64,000 nucleotides of DNA from Sphaerosporella brunnea (lineage: Eukaryota; Ascomycota; Pezizomycetes; Pezizales; Pyronemataceae): assembly GCA_008704415.1 (NCBI GenBank), contig VXIS01000180.1, positions 31,482-95,481 of the forward strand. Direction: 5' to 3'. Each line of letters starts with the position of its first letter. Position 1 is the stretch's first letter. Positions 34,949-46,189 of the stretch are shown piece by piece. Made by a program: the position numbers and the translations under genes. The notes under the pieces were generated by a model. That model had not been told where the DNA came from and made no database searches. It saw nothing but the letters and a program-made list of their open reading frames with translations.

Positions 34949-35499
34949 GGAGCGTGGGATCAGTAAAGGGGTATTGAAGTGACTTCTGTGTCTCCTGTTT
35001 TGCCGAACTTATACACACTCCATACGACTCAGACACGCAATTATACCGCGGCACAGTCAGCTTACAACAGCGCCCAGTCTTGGGCACAAGCAGTGTGCTC
35101 AATGACCGGCCTACACAGCCTATCAGATATCCAGGTTTTTCCTATGCCGGCCCGAACCTGTCGGGCTTGCCACCTCACCGGCCCGACCTGACCCGCTCCG
35201 TGGGGCGCCACTGGCGGCCGGCGGACTATTGACCGCCATGTAATGAACTGCACTTTGCGTCCATAAGACTTCTGTGGACTGACAATTCAAGGTCAGCAAA
35301 CTTCAAGGATGGAGACCTGGTGTTCTGGCCATGATAAAAAGCTGACTGCAATTATTTACACATGGTATATTACGATAGTGATGGCATCTTCGTGAGCACT
35401 CAAATGCAGTAGCTCTCTTGGCGGCACCACTTCGATGGATTTTCAGCACCACCGGAGACTGAACTCTGGAAGCCCGTCCTACTATCAGTAGCGAGGGAC

Positions 35500-35876
35500 A
35501 GCGCCGCAGCGAGGGCCCTGAAGGCCCTGGCATCCCGATACTACCAGCTCCGCGTCGACAAGGCACCTGCGGCCCCATACGTGATGTGGACGGACCGCAA
35601 GACGGACGACAAGTGCTGGTACTGCCGCAAAGTACCGACGCAGACACGCGAGCATCTCTTTAAACGGTGCGTTATGTGGCGAAAAGAGCCGGATTCCATC
35701 TCGACGGCGCTGATGGAGGCAACAGGCGACGATGGCAAACGCGGGTGGAGGAAGAGTGGAGGAAGAACCCAACGCCTGTCAAGAAGGTTCTGGCAGACCC
35801 GCGCTGCACACCAGCTGTGCTGAATTTTCTGGGCAATACCCAGGTTGGCAAGTGGCCGATAGGGCCACAAGTATGA
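35500..35876 (+). pseudogene. Tad-like LINE ORF2 C-terminal end
   Basis: The frame encodes ALASRYYQLRVDKAPAAPY and then a cysteine-rich motif CWYC..REHLFKRC typical of the C-terminal end of fungal LINE ORF2 proteins. After a shift near 35720 the tail continues with LADPRCTPAVLNFL to a stop at 35876. The fragment lacks the reverse transcriptase and RNase H parts. Confidence 0.8.
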
Positions 35877-36060
35877 ACATGGGCCTGTCTTTGCTTTATC
35901 TTTCCTTTGTCTTTCCTGTGTCCCTACTTAACGACTCTCCTTGGTGCTTCCTCATCCCTTCGAGTCACGCCCGTCTGTGGACACCTGAGGTCTAAGGGTA
36001 CACTCTATGTATATAACCACATGTCATGGCCGCAAGCGGCCAAATGCATTATGATTAAAA
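35877..36060 (+). mobile_element. LINE 3' untranslated region with terminal hairpin
   Basis: It follows the ORF2 stop and ends with ATGTCATGGCCGCAAGCGGC and an A-rich tail. The perfect palindrome GGCCGC-AA-GCGGCC at 36028-36041 recurs at 46978-46991 at the end of another LINE fragment. Such 3' stem-loops are used by LINE reverse transcriptases to recognise their RNA. Confidence 0.75.
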
Positions 36061-36487
36061 CAAAACAAACTATCAGTAGCCACTATGCCGGATCTACCAG
36101 CCGTTTAAAGCCCAGGTTTCTCGAAACACAATGTGGCGAGATCTGTCGGCAATATGCAGTGATCGCTGGGCATTCAGATACAGTAAGCTGGCCAATCTTT
36201 CCGCCGTGGGGCGGCTACATGTGTGATGGCACCAGACGTACCACCAAGTGGAATCTTTGTATTGGGTAGGTCGAAGTGTGATTCATACAAGCGCTACATA
36301 CACGTCCACACCCGGAATATCCACACTGCCTCTCGTCGCGTCCAGGGAGCTGCAGCCTGGTCAGGCTTTCTGAGGGGGCAGGGCAGTGTCGATCCTTAGC
36401 AGCTGCGCGTTCCACTGTGTGCCCAGGGCGAACCATGAGTGAAAAACGACGTGAGCGAAGGAGTGTAGGGACTGTGTCAACACGTTG

Positions 36488-36900
36488 TATATATGTAGCG
36501 CGCGTAGTCCGTTGTGGGGTACTGTGGGCTAGATCAGACGGCACGCCGTGGCTACAAGTTCGGTTGGATGACGAGCTGCCAGGATGGGGGACCGGATGGA
36601 TTCAGGACCGTGCGTGCAAGGATATATAGCACCCCGTTTTCCAAGGAGTGGCGAGCCATCACTGCAGTTCGTAATCCACACCGATATCCCTGAGTAGAGG
36701 CTCAGGGTCCCAGTCGTTCTCAAGAGGAGAAGCACAGCGACAAGCCTGAGGTCGCCACGAGCTCGACGGTGCGCCCTGGGCAACTCAAGAGTCCAAGCAA
36801 TAAGGGAATCCGTGGGACGGTGCGAGTGTTGGGATTATAGAAGCGCAATCTCTATATGTAGCGCGCGAAACCTCTTGTGGTACTCTGACATCAGGAACGG
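36488..36900. repeat. Pair of short direct repeats (TATATGTAGCGCGCG)
   Basis: TATATGTAGCGCGCG occurs at about 36488 and again at about 36853, each followed by a TTGTGG-GTACT block. About 45 bp are similar. They could be the start of two LTR fragments 366 bp apart. No gene is supported between 36060 and 37300. Confidence 0.5.
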
Positions 36901-37299
36901 GATATTACTGTGCTGGTGTCAATGCGGGGGTTCAGAAACCACGATCTGGCATCGCTGAGATGCCAAATTTCTCCGTGACTTCGCTCCCCATATGGAGCGT
37001 AATGCGGAAGCTGCTTCCCAAGGTCTGTATGGAATCGGTGTTGCGCCCCTATGTTTTGAGGCTCTGCGTCAATGGGCTCCTCTCGGTCCTTTGTCCTATC
37101 TGAAGCCTTTTGTGGTACCGTATCGTACTGACATGATGCAGTCAAGGTTGTCCTGTAACAGACGATTCCTCTTCTAGCATCGCAAGTCGACGGTATACAC
37201 AAAGATGTTCGGTCACTGAAATTGCAGCGTTGCCTCATGCGGAATACTGACTTTTTGACGAGTAATCTCTACCAGAACCCCAAAACATGAACATCGTGG

Positions 37300-37474
37300 A
37301 TACCAGGGGCTCTAGGTGTTGTCACTTGCCGCTAGTACTAGCTCTACCAATTGCGATGTTCAAACCCGCTTCCGTCCGTATACAAGTACCGTGGGCCTCC
37401 TCCTGTCTGTTCCCGACCCTCTCCGTCGCAAGGAGTACGTGCTATACAAAAGATTTGTAGAACCCAATTCGCCA
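37300..37474. other. Unrecognised short frame
   Basis: A protein-like frame runs through 37316-37570 and enters the tandem duplication. It is too short and featureless to name. Confidence 0.25.
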
Positions 37475-37895
37475 GCCGCGTCGGTAACCGATCACTACGA
37501 ACGAAACATACTCACCGTTGTTCTGCGCGCACATGGAAACGTTGACTTTGCGTTCTTCCTGGCTGGCTAGGTTAGGTTTAACATCTTGCCCGGCAGGCCG
37601 GAGCGCCGCCTGTGCTTCATTCTCTCAACCTGACTGTTGCCGCTGTGCTCACCTGTTGGCTGTCAGTTTGCATTCGGCAGTCGCGTCGGTAACCCATCAC
37701 TACGAACGAAACATACTCACCGTGGTTCTGCGCGCACCTGAAAATGTTGACTTTGCGTGTTCCTGGCTGGCTAGCCCCTCAAGGTTGGGTTTAACATCTT
37801 CCCCGGGCGTTCTTCCTGGCTGGCGAGGTTGGGTTTAACATCTTCCCCGGCAGGCCGGAGCGCCGCCAGCGCTTCATCCTGTCAACCTTCCCGCC
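37475..37895. repeat. Tandem duplication of about 200 bp
   Basis: GCGTCGGTAACC(G/C)ATCACTACG and the following sequence to CAGGCCGGAGCGCCGCC occur twice in tandem, at about 37478 and 37683. In the second copy an inner block (TTCCTGGCTGGC..AACATCTTCCCCGG) is itself doubled. Confidence 0.85.
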
Positions 37896-39025
37896 GAACT
37901 GGCTGCGTTGGGCTGCGTTGGGCTGATCAAAGAGCCGGACTGGCTTTTTAACTTGCAGCCATACAGCTTGGTCCGGTAGGAAGGATGGACATCATTGTTG
38001 CTTCACTGGTTATCACTCTGTGCCTGTACACACAAAGACGCAGCATGGAGGTGCTGGGGGAATTCAAGAGTCCAGATGATCAAGCACGGGGTTATGATAT
38101 CATTGATGACATGCAACCGACGTCTTTGTTAACCAGTTCGCCAAGGTCGAATACTGGTGGCGCGTTTCTGCCCATCGACGAATGAAGGTGTCACAGCGCG
38201 AGAAAGTGTCCAGATGTCAAGGTGGTGGTAAGCAGTCGTCATAGACGCCGCAAACGCGTGTTCGGACGGCTGCACACTACCTCCGAAGGCCCCGCAATCT
38301 CATCCACGATTACTGTGGGTGGTCCGATTGGTTGTGATTGGGGGCCTGGGTGCCGCGACCTTCGACTATCTCGCGAATGCCATGATCACCGTATCCTCAG
38401 GTCGACAAGTTGATTATCGGTGTGCATGCATCCGCACCTGCTTCTGTGCAGGAGAGCCTGGGTTTCTGCAGCAACGAAACCTGCGTTCCAGCATGACCAT
38501 CGGGTAAACTCTCTCCTCCGGCACGGTAGGACCTTTGGAAACCTCACCAGCTTGGGGGCCGGATTCGCACAGTCAGAACGAGATCACGGTAAAGGCGGAA
38601 TTGGGTATCGTGAACCAGAGCCTGAAGTTTGCCATTCTTCGGTTCGCTAACCCCAGTTCAGCTCCCGTAGGTGTGACATTCCAACAACTGCCGGCTGCTG
38701 GCGCGGCGGTTGCCCATAGTCCACCTCATCAAATCGGCGATGGGACGAGGGGGTGCGGGAGGCGTCGCTGGGCGGTTTCAGTCTGCGGTCGCTAGTCACT
38801 GCACCCTGTAGTAAGTATTGTAGAACTGCTTCGTCATTGAATGTGATAGAGCTCGAGTGCTGCTGGGATAGTGGTCATATACAGCGTCATCGTGTAGTCA
38901 TTCTGGGAAACAGTCCCCTTGTTGCACGTTGTATCGGCGTTCTGCCTTGCTGTTTTCGCCTGTGTGCCGTTTAGGTGCGACAGGTAGGCATCGGGCTCCC
39001 TAGGCATCCGATAGATTTGATGGAA
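37896..39025. other. No supported gene
   Basis: Short frames only; no recognisable domain. A frame at 38319-38507 has a hydrophobic stretch but no partner exons. Confidence 0.35.
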
Positions 39026-39201
39026 AAGGATTTCGGCTGGCGAGCGTGAGTCGAGATTTCTGGTTTCCGTTTTCCGTAGTTTGATAGTTGTCCTTTTTTC
39101 CTCTTGTTTTGCCCACGCGCTGCTGTATATAAAGGCCCGACGCTCGCCCTCCGGCGTCGGATGAACTAAGCTTTATCTCCTCTCTCAGCCTCGTCGTTTA
39201 A
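39026..39201 (+). repeat. Promoter-like dispersed repeat, copy B
   Basis: Second copy of the repeat at 34488-34668, same orientation, with TATATAAAGG at 39126-39135 and an identical stretch downstream. Confidence 0.75.
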
Positions 39202-39330
39202 CAAGATTCCCCTGCCCGGGGCGGCTATTGACAACTTCACAATCACAATCCGATACTGTAGATCTATGCGGTACCAAAGGGCAAGTTACAAGAAACATTC
39301 AAACAGTCTCGATGAAGCAGATTGAAACAA

Positions 39331-40432
39331 CGGCTTTTATGCCCCGTACCCCTCAAAACATAGCGAATTCTCCAGCGTACGCCGACCGACGTTTTTTATG
39401 CCCCATACCCCCCAGAACCCCCAACCCACCTCCCAATGCGCGCACCTCACAATAGCATCGTCGTTATAGCTTCATGAAAGGGAAGATCATAGGTCCTCAT
39501 TTTGAGTCCAACAGTACTAAATTGACGGCGCAAAAAAAGAGAAACCAGGCGGTAGCTCAGCTCCTTTCTGCAGATCGCTCCGTGTTCCGCTCGTGCACCC
39601 TTCCCCCACTCCTTACATATGGGCCACTCTGGACTTCGATGCATAGTGACTTAAACCTTTGAAGGTTCACACCGTTCAATTGGAACATCTGAATGCTCGG
39701 AGTCAGAATCAGACTCGTAGTGGTTGAAGTTCCCAGCTTGGCCCCGGGATGTATCATCAGCCATCTGTGTGGTACGCTGATCGGCAGCCTTCTTCAGATG
39801 GCCATATCAGCACTGTAGGTTCGCAGCCAGCTGTGCTCATGCACAAACCTAGGCATACAGTCCAGAGGAGTTTTTTGAGACATTTAATAACCGCAACTGC
39901 ATGCCCACAAGGGATATCCGTATCTTGAAAGCGTGTACAGGCACAGGTGCGAGCATCAAGGTGCACAGTAAAAAAACTGCCTGTCATTGATTTGTAAAAC
40001 TGAAATTTTTATATGGCTACTGGTTCTCATGCGTACAGTATTGCCACCGGCGTAAGGAATGGAAGCCTTCAGGAGCGCGAGGTATTCTTTGAAATGTTGA
40101 AATGGGGGAACCGCTGCCCAACATGCAGGCCCCCACCCTAGTTTCCAGGGTCGCGGTCACAGTGGTAGCAGTTACGATGGTTGCGGTCGGGATTGTGGTT
40201 TCCCCCTGCCAGTGTGTCGACATTGTTGTGTACGAACAAACTACCGACAGCAGTGTTGATATGGTGTCAGCACCAGGGTGAATAGGTGGTGTATTGGTGC
40301 GGGAAAAGCACTGATAATCTCGAGTCATAGTTTGAGGTGAGGACATTGGGGGGTATGGGGCATAAATAAGACTTTGCGGCGGGTACGTTGGACATTTCGC
40401 TATGTTTTGGGGGGTACGGGGCATAAAAGCCG
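39331..40432 (-). mobile_element. MULE-2, non-autonomous Mutator-like element (1102 bp)
   Basis: Inverted ends of roughly 85-90 bp begin CGGCTTTTATGCCCCGTACC on both sides (39331 inwards and 40432 inwards) and contain a second, inner copy of TTTATGCCCCATACCCC. The exact 9-bp duplication TTGAAACAA lies at 39322-39330 and 40433-40441. The inside holds only the C-terminal piece of a MULE transposase on the minus strand, so the element depends on a helper. It lies 19 bp past the stop codon of the F-box gene on the same strand and may provide or disturb its 3' end. Confidence 0.92.
39664..39987 (-). pseudogene. MULE transposase SWIM fragment (in MULE-2)
   Basis: The minus strand reads FTVHLDARTCACTRFQDTD and then PCGHAVAVI, a canonical SWIM zinc-binding motif C-x-C..C-x-H. 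A frameshift follows at about 39850, and an acidic Ser-rich tail (ESDSDSEHSD) ends at about 39664. The DDE core is absent. The sequence is clearly different from the MULE-1 transposase, so MULE-2 derives from another family. Confidence 0.85.
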
Positions 40433-40459
40433 TTGAAACAAACATAAAGAGATTCCCAA

Positions 40460-41986
40460 TCACAGCCTTCCAGTCCGCTTAATCTCTGCCAATAGTTCGC
40501 GTGCCGTCCAGTTCCGGTAGTACGCCATGCGATCGGTGTCGACGACGGTGTCTCTCGCGTCACGATCCACCCACATGGCATCCTGTTCGGCACCAGCGCG
40601 GACCATGGCATCCACTAGTGGCCTCACATACTCCGGCGGAGTCGGTGACGGCTTGCTTAGTACATTTGGCCTCGCCGTGATCCCCTCTGAAGTTAGGATT
40701 GCTAGGCACAATAACTGATCTCCAGCGAAGCCCTGTGGGCTGAAACGTTTGCTGACCGACACTAAAACCTCCATCAGGCATAGGTAATCCCCCCACCGGG
40801 GTTGGATCGGATGGAAGAAACTCAAGGTCATAGACAAAAGACATTGCCACAGTTCGTAAACCTCTGGAACAAACCCCGGCACGTTCAGGGCCATCCGAGC
40901 GAACAGCTGGTGGTTACCAGTTGTCATGATGGTGGCCCAACAGATCTCCGGCAACTCCGCCCCCGCTTCCACCAACATCTGCACATTTCGAAAGATGTGT
41001 GGAGAGTCTTGCCCCACCAGGCCTGCGATGACATAGCTTATTTGGTCCTGCTGATACGGGTACCAAGGCATGCAACGCAGAAGAACACGTAGGATGGCAG
41101 GGGGCAGGACAACCTTCGCCCTGATCAATAATCTGAGCCAGTGACCGCCATACCAGAGCCGAGTATCGTGGACTGGGCAACGCTCCAGCAGGTTGACCAC
41201 GCGCAGAACATCCACTTCTGTGCGGCCCGGAAAAAGGAAGCCCAGCACGGCCAGACAGAACGGAGTCGGTGCACCCGATGAGAGCGGCGAGTGAGCTGAA
41301 AAAATCGCACCCACCGCGTCACGAGCATGTCGGGCGTACCAAATGATCAGCCATCTCACGGCATGCGGCTGTGCATACAGGCAGGCGTAATGCAATGGCG
41401 TCGGATATGTCGTCAGGAGTCCGTGTACAAGTTCGGTGGCGTTCCTGCAGGATATTACTCGGTCGAGGAGCAGCTTCAAAACTGCGACCTTCCCTAAAGC
41501 TGCCGCTGCGTTGAGGACGCCCACGGCATCACCTGGGTGATTGGGGCCCCACACCAGCGGCACGATCAGGTCCCAGCCCAGAGCAGGCGGCGGCAGCACG
41601 TGTTCCTCACAGTCGCCACGCACGCGGGTGCTGGGGAGGACTTGTGCGTATTCACTTTCCTTGCCGAAAGTCAGAACATCCAGGATGCATCCTAAGCGCG
41701 CAGGCGGTAGACCTGTGGTCAGGGCCATGGTGAGGAGTCGGCGCTTTGTGTCTGGCATCCGCGGGATATAGTAAGGCAGCAACTGGCGGCTTGTGGTGCC
41801 AGCGACCGCCAGGGCCATTGATACCAGGTCTTCGCCCATGTGGCTTGCGATGTCCAAGTGCAACTCGCCAGGGAGACTTGAAAGCGGCGAACTGGCCGCG
41901 TCAGATGTCATGTGATGTTGTGGAGATACACCCGGAGTTGTCTGCTGTCCTGTGGAGGTTGGAGCTGGATTTGCCGAAGTTGCCAT
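40460..41986 (-). CDS. F-box-like protein with ankyrin-type repeats (508 aa)
   Basis: The longest intact frame of the window, without visible introns. Residues about 35-75 resemble an F-box (LSSLPGELHLDIASHMGED), the part that would bind Skp1 in an SCF ubiquitin ligase. Residues about 150-250 hold ankyrin-like stretches (AAALGKVAVLKLLLD and TPLHYACLYAQPHAVRWLI). The rest is helical with further degenerate repeats. It could select a target for ubiquitination, but the F-box match is by eye only. Large families of such proteins expand in basidiomycetes. The start at 41986 follows a TATA-like GATATAAG (42118-42111) by 125 bp. MULE-2 lies just after the stop. The gene shows no damage. Confidence 0.8.
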   Translation of the reverse strand: MATSANPAPTSTGQQTTPGVSPQHHMTSDAASSPLSSLPGELHLDIASHMGEDLVSMALAVAGTTSRQLLPYYIPRMPDTKRRLLTMALTTGLPPARLGCILDVLTFGKESEYAQVLPSTRVRGDCEEHVLPPPALGWDLIVPLVWGPNHPGDAVGVLNAAAALGKVAVLKLLLDRVISCRNATELVHGLLTTYPTPLHYACLYAQPHAVRWLIIWYARHARDAVGAIFSAHSPLSSGAPTPFCLAVLGFLFPGRTEVDVLRVVNLLERCPVHDTRLWYGGHWLRLLIRAKVVLPPAILRVLLRCMPWYPYQQDQISYVIAGLVGQDSPHIFRNVQMLVEAGAELPEICWATIMTTGNHQLFARMALNVPGFVPEVYELWQCLLSMTLSFFHPIQPRWGDYLCLMEVLVSVSKRFSPQGFAGDQLLCLAILTSEGITARPNVLSKPSPTPPEYVRPLVDAMVRAGAEQDAMWVDRDARDTVVDTDRMAYYRNWTARELLAEIKRTGRL

Positions 41987-42110
41987 GTTCGTTGATTATG
42001 AATACTTCAGTGCTGAATTTGACGATGTAGGATGAGACGCGGGACGTTTGGTGATGAACGTGTTTTCTGAAGAAGAAAGGAAGAAAGGAAGCTATCTGCC
42101 GCCCCCGCAC

Positions 42111-42118
42111 CTTATATC
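42111..42118 (-). promoter_or_regulatory. TATA-like box of the F-box gene
   Basis: GATATAAG on the minus strand, 125 bp before the start codon, with a purine-rich run (minus-strand pyrimidine-rich) between. Confidence 0.45.
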
Positions 42119-42299
42119 CTCCTCTTGCCTCACTGACGTGCACTCAACCCTAGATCCGAACCCTACAGACGAATATCGCGGCTTTTATACGCACGATTCT
42201 GCGGTCATGTGACCCACTAACGCATTTGAGAGAGTTCAACCCGCTGGTTTACCCTTCGTGTCACGCCATTTGTTCAAACTCGGGGTGCACATTGAGTAG

Positions 42300-42624
42300 G
42301 CGAAGTCAGGGTGCACTTTGTACCGTTGAAGGGGGGCGCGAATTTTGCTATTGGCCATGCCACCGAATCCCGCGGAGCCTTAACCGATAACATATTGGTA
42401 TTTGCATTCAATGTCCTAGTTGCCCTTGCAGCCACGGATCGGATCATCAGCGAGGACCACGCCGTGCGGATAAGCGCTCTTCTACTTGAAGGTCTGAGGC
42501 TGCCGGTATTGAGGACAGACTTGAACTGCGTCCTGGTAGTGATGGAGACGAGCCGAGCGAACCTGAGCTGGAAACTCCAGCTGACAAGACGAGCCGATCA
42601 CATCCTTCGTCCTCTACGAACTAA
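42300..42624. other. Upstream part of hAT relic 1, poorly defined
   Basis: A frame of 135 codons is open, but I cannot recognise it beyond its link to the relic that follows. Confidence 0.3.
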
Positions 42625-43135
42625 GCTGTCTCAAGCTAAGGGTGGAGGATCGGCTCGCGCCCGCTCGAGTTTTCAGCATGAGCGGCATGGGGAGGGTTGT
42701 TGGAAATGTACATTATAGCGAGCGTTGTGCGATGAAAACAAATAATCGAAATTCACTGCGTCCTATCGAAACCTTGAGTTGCTCGTTGCTGACACGCTGC
42801 CTCGCGCAACCGCCTGAAAGCCAATACTACCTTCTACACTTCACCGTTTCACCATTACCAGCAGAGCTATGGAACACGAATTAATGGATGCACTGCCACC
42901 AAATGGAATCAGGGAACTTCTGTATACTCTCTGAATTCTCGGAAATATCTCTCTATACCACCCACAAGTGTGCTGGCTGAGAGTGTTTTCTCCCACCCTG
43001 GAGATCGTATCCCCAAAACGCAGAACAGGCTGTTAGAGACCTCAAGACGTCAAGGCGCTTTCATGGTGCTCAGAAGCTGGTTAGGGCAGGATGATTTCGG
43101 GCAGTGGGAACGTGCAAAACGTTGAGCAAGGGGGA
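42625..43135 (+). pseudogene. hAT transposase C-terminal relic, copy 1
   Basis: The tail VLAESVFSHPGDRIPKTQNR can be followed through shifts to LRSWLGQDDFGQWERAK, which matches the hAT dimerisation end. About 500 bp of this relic match 43950-44460 with many differences, so these are two old copies of one element in the same orientation. Several stops break it. Confidence 0.7.
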
Positions 43136-43379
43136 TGTGTGAGCTTATAAGATCCGCTATTTGACAAAGGCAACGAAACCGAGAACGGTTTATGTACCAG
43201 CCTTGAGAAATACGGAGAGAATACTCAAAAATAGGTTACCGATCGACGGTGTAGTTATTGGTTATGGTCGTCGCAACTGGGCCCGCTCGAAACGCCGTAT
43301 CGAATGAGGTCATAGCTTGGTGGCAAATTCGAAAAACAAGGAAATGAGGGTCATAACGCCGGCGCGCAACGGGACCTCC

Positions 43380-43640
43380 ACCGGAGCCATCCCACATGTC
43401 AACCATCCACGGGGGGATAAGTTTGAATGCACGGGGAGAATAGGCGTCCTCTAAAGTCTTATATCTGTACCTTTGCGCACATCTTATGCAGAGTAAAGCC
43501 CGGTAGCCAATTTTCACCCCGGAAGCCACCGGGGCCATCCAACCTGAGAACCATCCACGACGGGAGAGATTTGAATGCACGGGGAGAATAGGCGTCACCT
43601 AAAGCCTTATATCTGTATGTTTGAGCTCATTTTATGCAGT
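43380..43640. repeat. Tandem duplication of about 130 bp
   Basis: AACCATCCACGGGGGGATAA to the CTTATGCAG block at about 43490 recurs at about 43550-43640 with small changes (AACCATCCACGACGGGAGAG and onward). Both copies contain GAATGCACGGGGAGAATAGG. Confidence 0.85.
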
Positions 43641-43949
43641 TCAGGCTCCTGGGCCTGTCCAGCAAAATGCGTTGCCTCCTCCCCCGTTCGTTGCGCGCCC
43701 TACGACGCCGCGGGTTGCTCTGGTCTTCGCCGCATCGCCTCGCCGCATGCCTCCTCCCGAAATCATCGACCTGTGTACAGACAGCGCCGCTCAGCCCAGA
43801 TGGACTGCAAGCAAGTGTTGCTTTGTCGATATATCTACATAACTGCCGTTGATTCATCACCTTCAGTCCGGGTCCCAGAGGGGGCTTTTCCTGAAAGACC
43901 ACCACTACCAGTGATGGGCACGATCCGATCTTTCGCCATCAACGAGCCC

Positions 43950-44539
43950 AGCTGGGTCGAGCTAAGGGTGGAGAATGGGCCCGCGCCAGGTTCAGTTTTC
44001 AGGGTACTGGAGATGGTGAGGGTTGATGGGAATGAAAACTATAGCGAATGTTGCACAATGAAAGCAAATACTCAAAATTCACTGCGTCATATCGATACTT
44101 CTAGTTGCTTGTTGCTGTCGCGCTGGCTCGCGCAAACCAATACCACCTACTACCTTGCACCGTCCCACAATCACCATCAGAGCTATGGAACACAAATCAA
44201 TGGATGCACTGCCCCCGGATACGCGTGCTGCCTACTTTCAAAAGCTATAGGGGAATGGGGATATACTCACTCAATTTTCGTGTATATCTCTCTATACCAG
44301 CCACAGGTGTCCTGGCTGAGAGTCTTTTCTTCCACGCTGGAGATCTTGTTACCAGAAGCCGAAGCATGCTCTTGGAGACCTCAAGCCGAGCTTGCTTGTT
44401 GCTCAAAAGTTGGTTGGGCCAGCAGGATTTGGAGCAGTGGGAACGTGAAACGTTAAGCAAGGAGGATACGGGCGAGCTTGACTGTGGAGATGACGTTCCG
44501 ATCCCCGATACCAATCAGGACTCACTCCTAGACAGTTGA
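43950..44539 (+). pseudogene. hAT transposase C-terminal relic, copy 2
   Basis: The frame 44105-44539 ends with AGDLVTRSRSMLLETSSRAC, LLLKSWLGQQDLEQWE and an acidic tail. The order (R-x-R-x-x-L then L-x-SWL) is that of the hAT dimerisation region. The tail is intact here, but nothing of the catalytic core remains. It is the better preserved of the two related copies. Confidence 0.75.
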
Positions 44540-46189
44540 TCAAAATGGGGACGCCGAGGAATTGTAGCCAGTTCTCATACGTTGATAATGCTAGTTACCT
44601 TAAATACTATTACCTAGCAGTCACAGAGTTCGCTCGCTCAAAGTGTCGTAAACAGGAACAGCTCGAGCTGCATGCAGCCTGAGCTCACCCGAAGCTGGGA
44701 CGCGATCCCAAGCCTCTGCTTCTATGAGATGATACAGCTCGCGTTGGCCTTGAAGGATCCATTCGAGCTGTCTCCTGTCCATGAGTAACAGCCACCTTAC
44801 AGTCTTTCAGGGGGGGGGGGGGGAATTGACTGTAAAGTGGCGGGGTCGGGTTCGGTCACAGACATGCGCAAGAAGACAAAGAAAACAAAAAGAAAAACTC
44901 TATGTGTCGGGGGTGGGTTCACAACAGGCATGTTCGCGACAGTAATAAGCTCTCCAATCATCAAGACCGGAAAGAGCGAATATCTCAGCCCCAAATACTG
45001 CGTGGAATCTTTCGTCTCGGGCAACTGTTCCAGGTAGCAACCAGCTGAGCATCGCAAGCATGCAAAGGATTGCCATCACGATATACCGGCTGAACCATCA
45101 TTTGATTGGCGTACCGAGTGCGAATGACAAAATTGAACCCACATTTGTGAGAAGCCGCTGTTGTCCGTGTCCAGGCGGAGACCCAGTCCACTCCTTGCTC
45201 AGGCCAATGCGGCTGGGTGGGCCGCGTTATGGTTGGCTGTGTTTGGCGGGCTGCCAGTGACACTTATCAGTAGGTCCCAGAAGTACCACATCATGACAGA
45301 GGTGGACGACTGCAATCGCCAACGCGTGGTGGGAGGCTGTTGTCTTTTCACCTGCGCTACAGCTCCCGGTGGTGTGCTTGTGCGTCAACCACAGTGGCAG
45401 TAGCTTTGTTAGGGGACACCGACGGTGAGAGCGACGACACAGCTACAAAGTTCTCAACACAACGGCTATAACCGGAGCTACGATCAAAACCCTCGCATGC
45501 GGATGTGCACGACCTCCGGTTTGGGACCCCGGCATGCGAATGGATCCACCACGCAAAACGTGGTGAGCTAAAGGGATATGGCCCGTACTCATCTTCCAGA
45601 GGTCTCCGGAATTGCTCAACGCCCTCCCGAATGCCGCGCCGCGGTCGCTGGTTCTCATAGCCGGTCTCAAAAGCCGCTGACCAGCTACCATTGCAACTTC
45701 TTGGTGCGCACCGGAGCCAGTCGGCACGGGCAGCAACCACCTCACGAAGGTCCCTGGCGGGATTGAGATGCGACGGCGGCAAAGAGCTGTGGAGGAAACG
45801 CCACGACGTTAGGTATAATGGTATAGGCAAAGGCACGTCAGTACAATGGCGAATTTTCGATTTGATCATATTGCAGTCGCCCGCTTGCGGTCATAGAATA
45901 TATAGAGCCGAGAGACGATGCTTCTACGAGGTTAATACATCCTTCTGTGGAGCCGGCGGCGCTTTCAAGGAACGAAACCCGAGGCAATGCGACTGATAAA
46001 CAGAAAACATTGTGGTTCCCTGGCTCGTGCCTGGAGCCCGACGCTCCTCCTGCTTGGCTTTCCCCTTTCCCTTCGCGTTCTGACACCCCCTCACCTGCGG
46101 GTTTGCCTGTGTTGTGAGACCTGGTATCAGAAGCGTTTCCTTGCCGCTCTGGGTAGGCTCCGAGATGACAGACCTGGCCCCGGGCAATG
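44540..46189. other. No supported gene; G14 homopolymer
   Basis: A run of 14 G lies at 44810-44823. Several overlapping frames on both strands (for example 45357-45869 minus, 170 codons) have no motif, and their mirror frames are open as well. I call none. Confidence 0.4.

Noticed and set aside
43236..43598. 120-codon minus-strand frame
   Set aside because: It simply spans the 130-bp tandem duplication, which makes it look repetitive; there is no other support.
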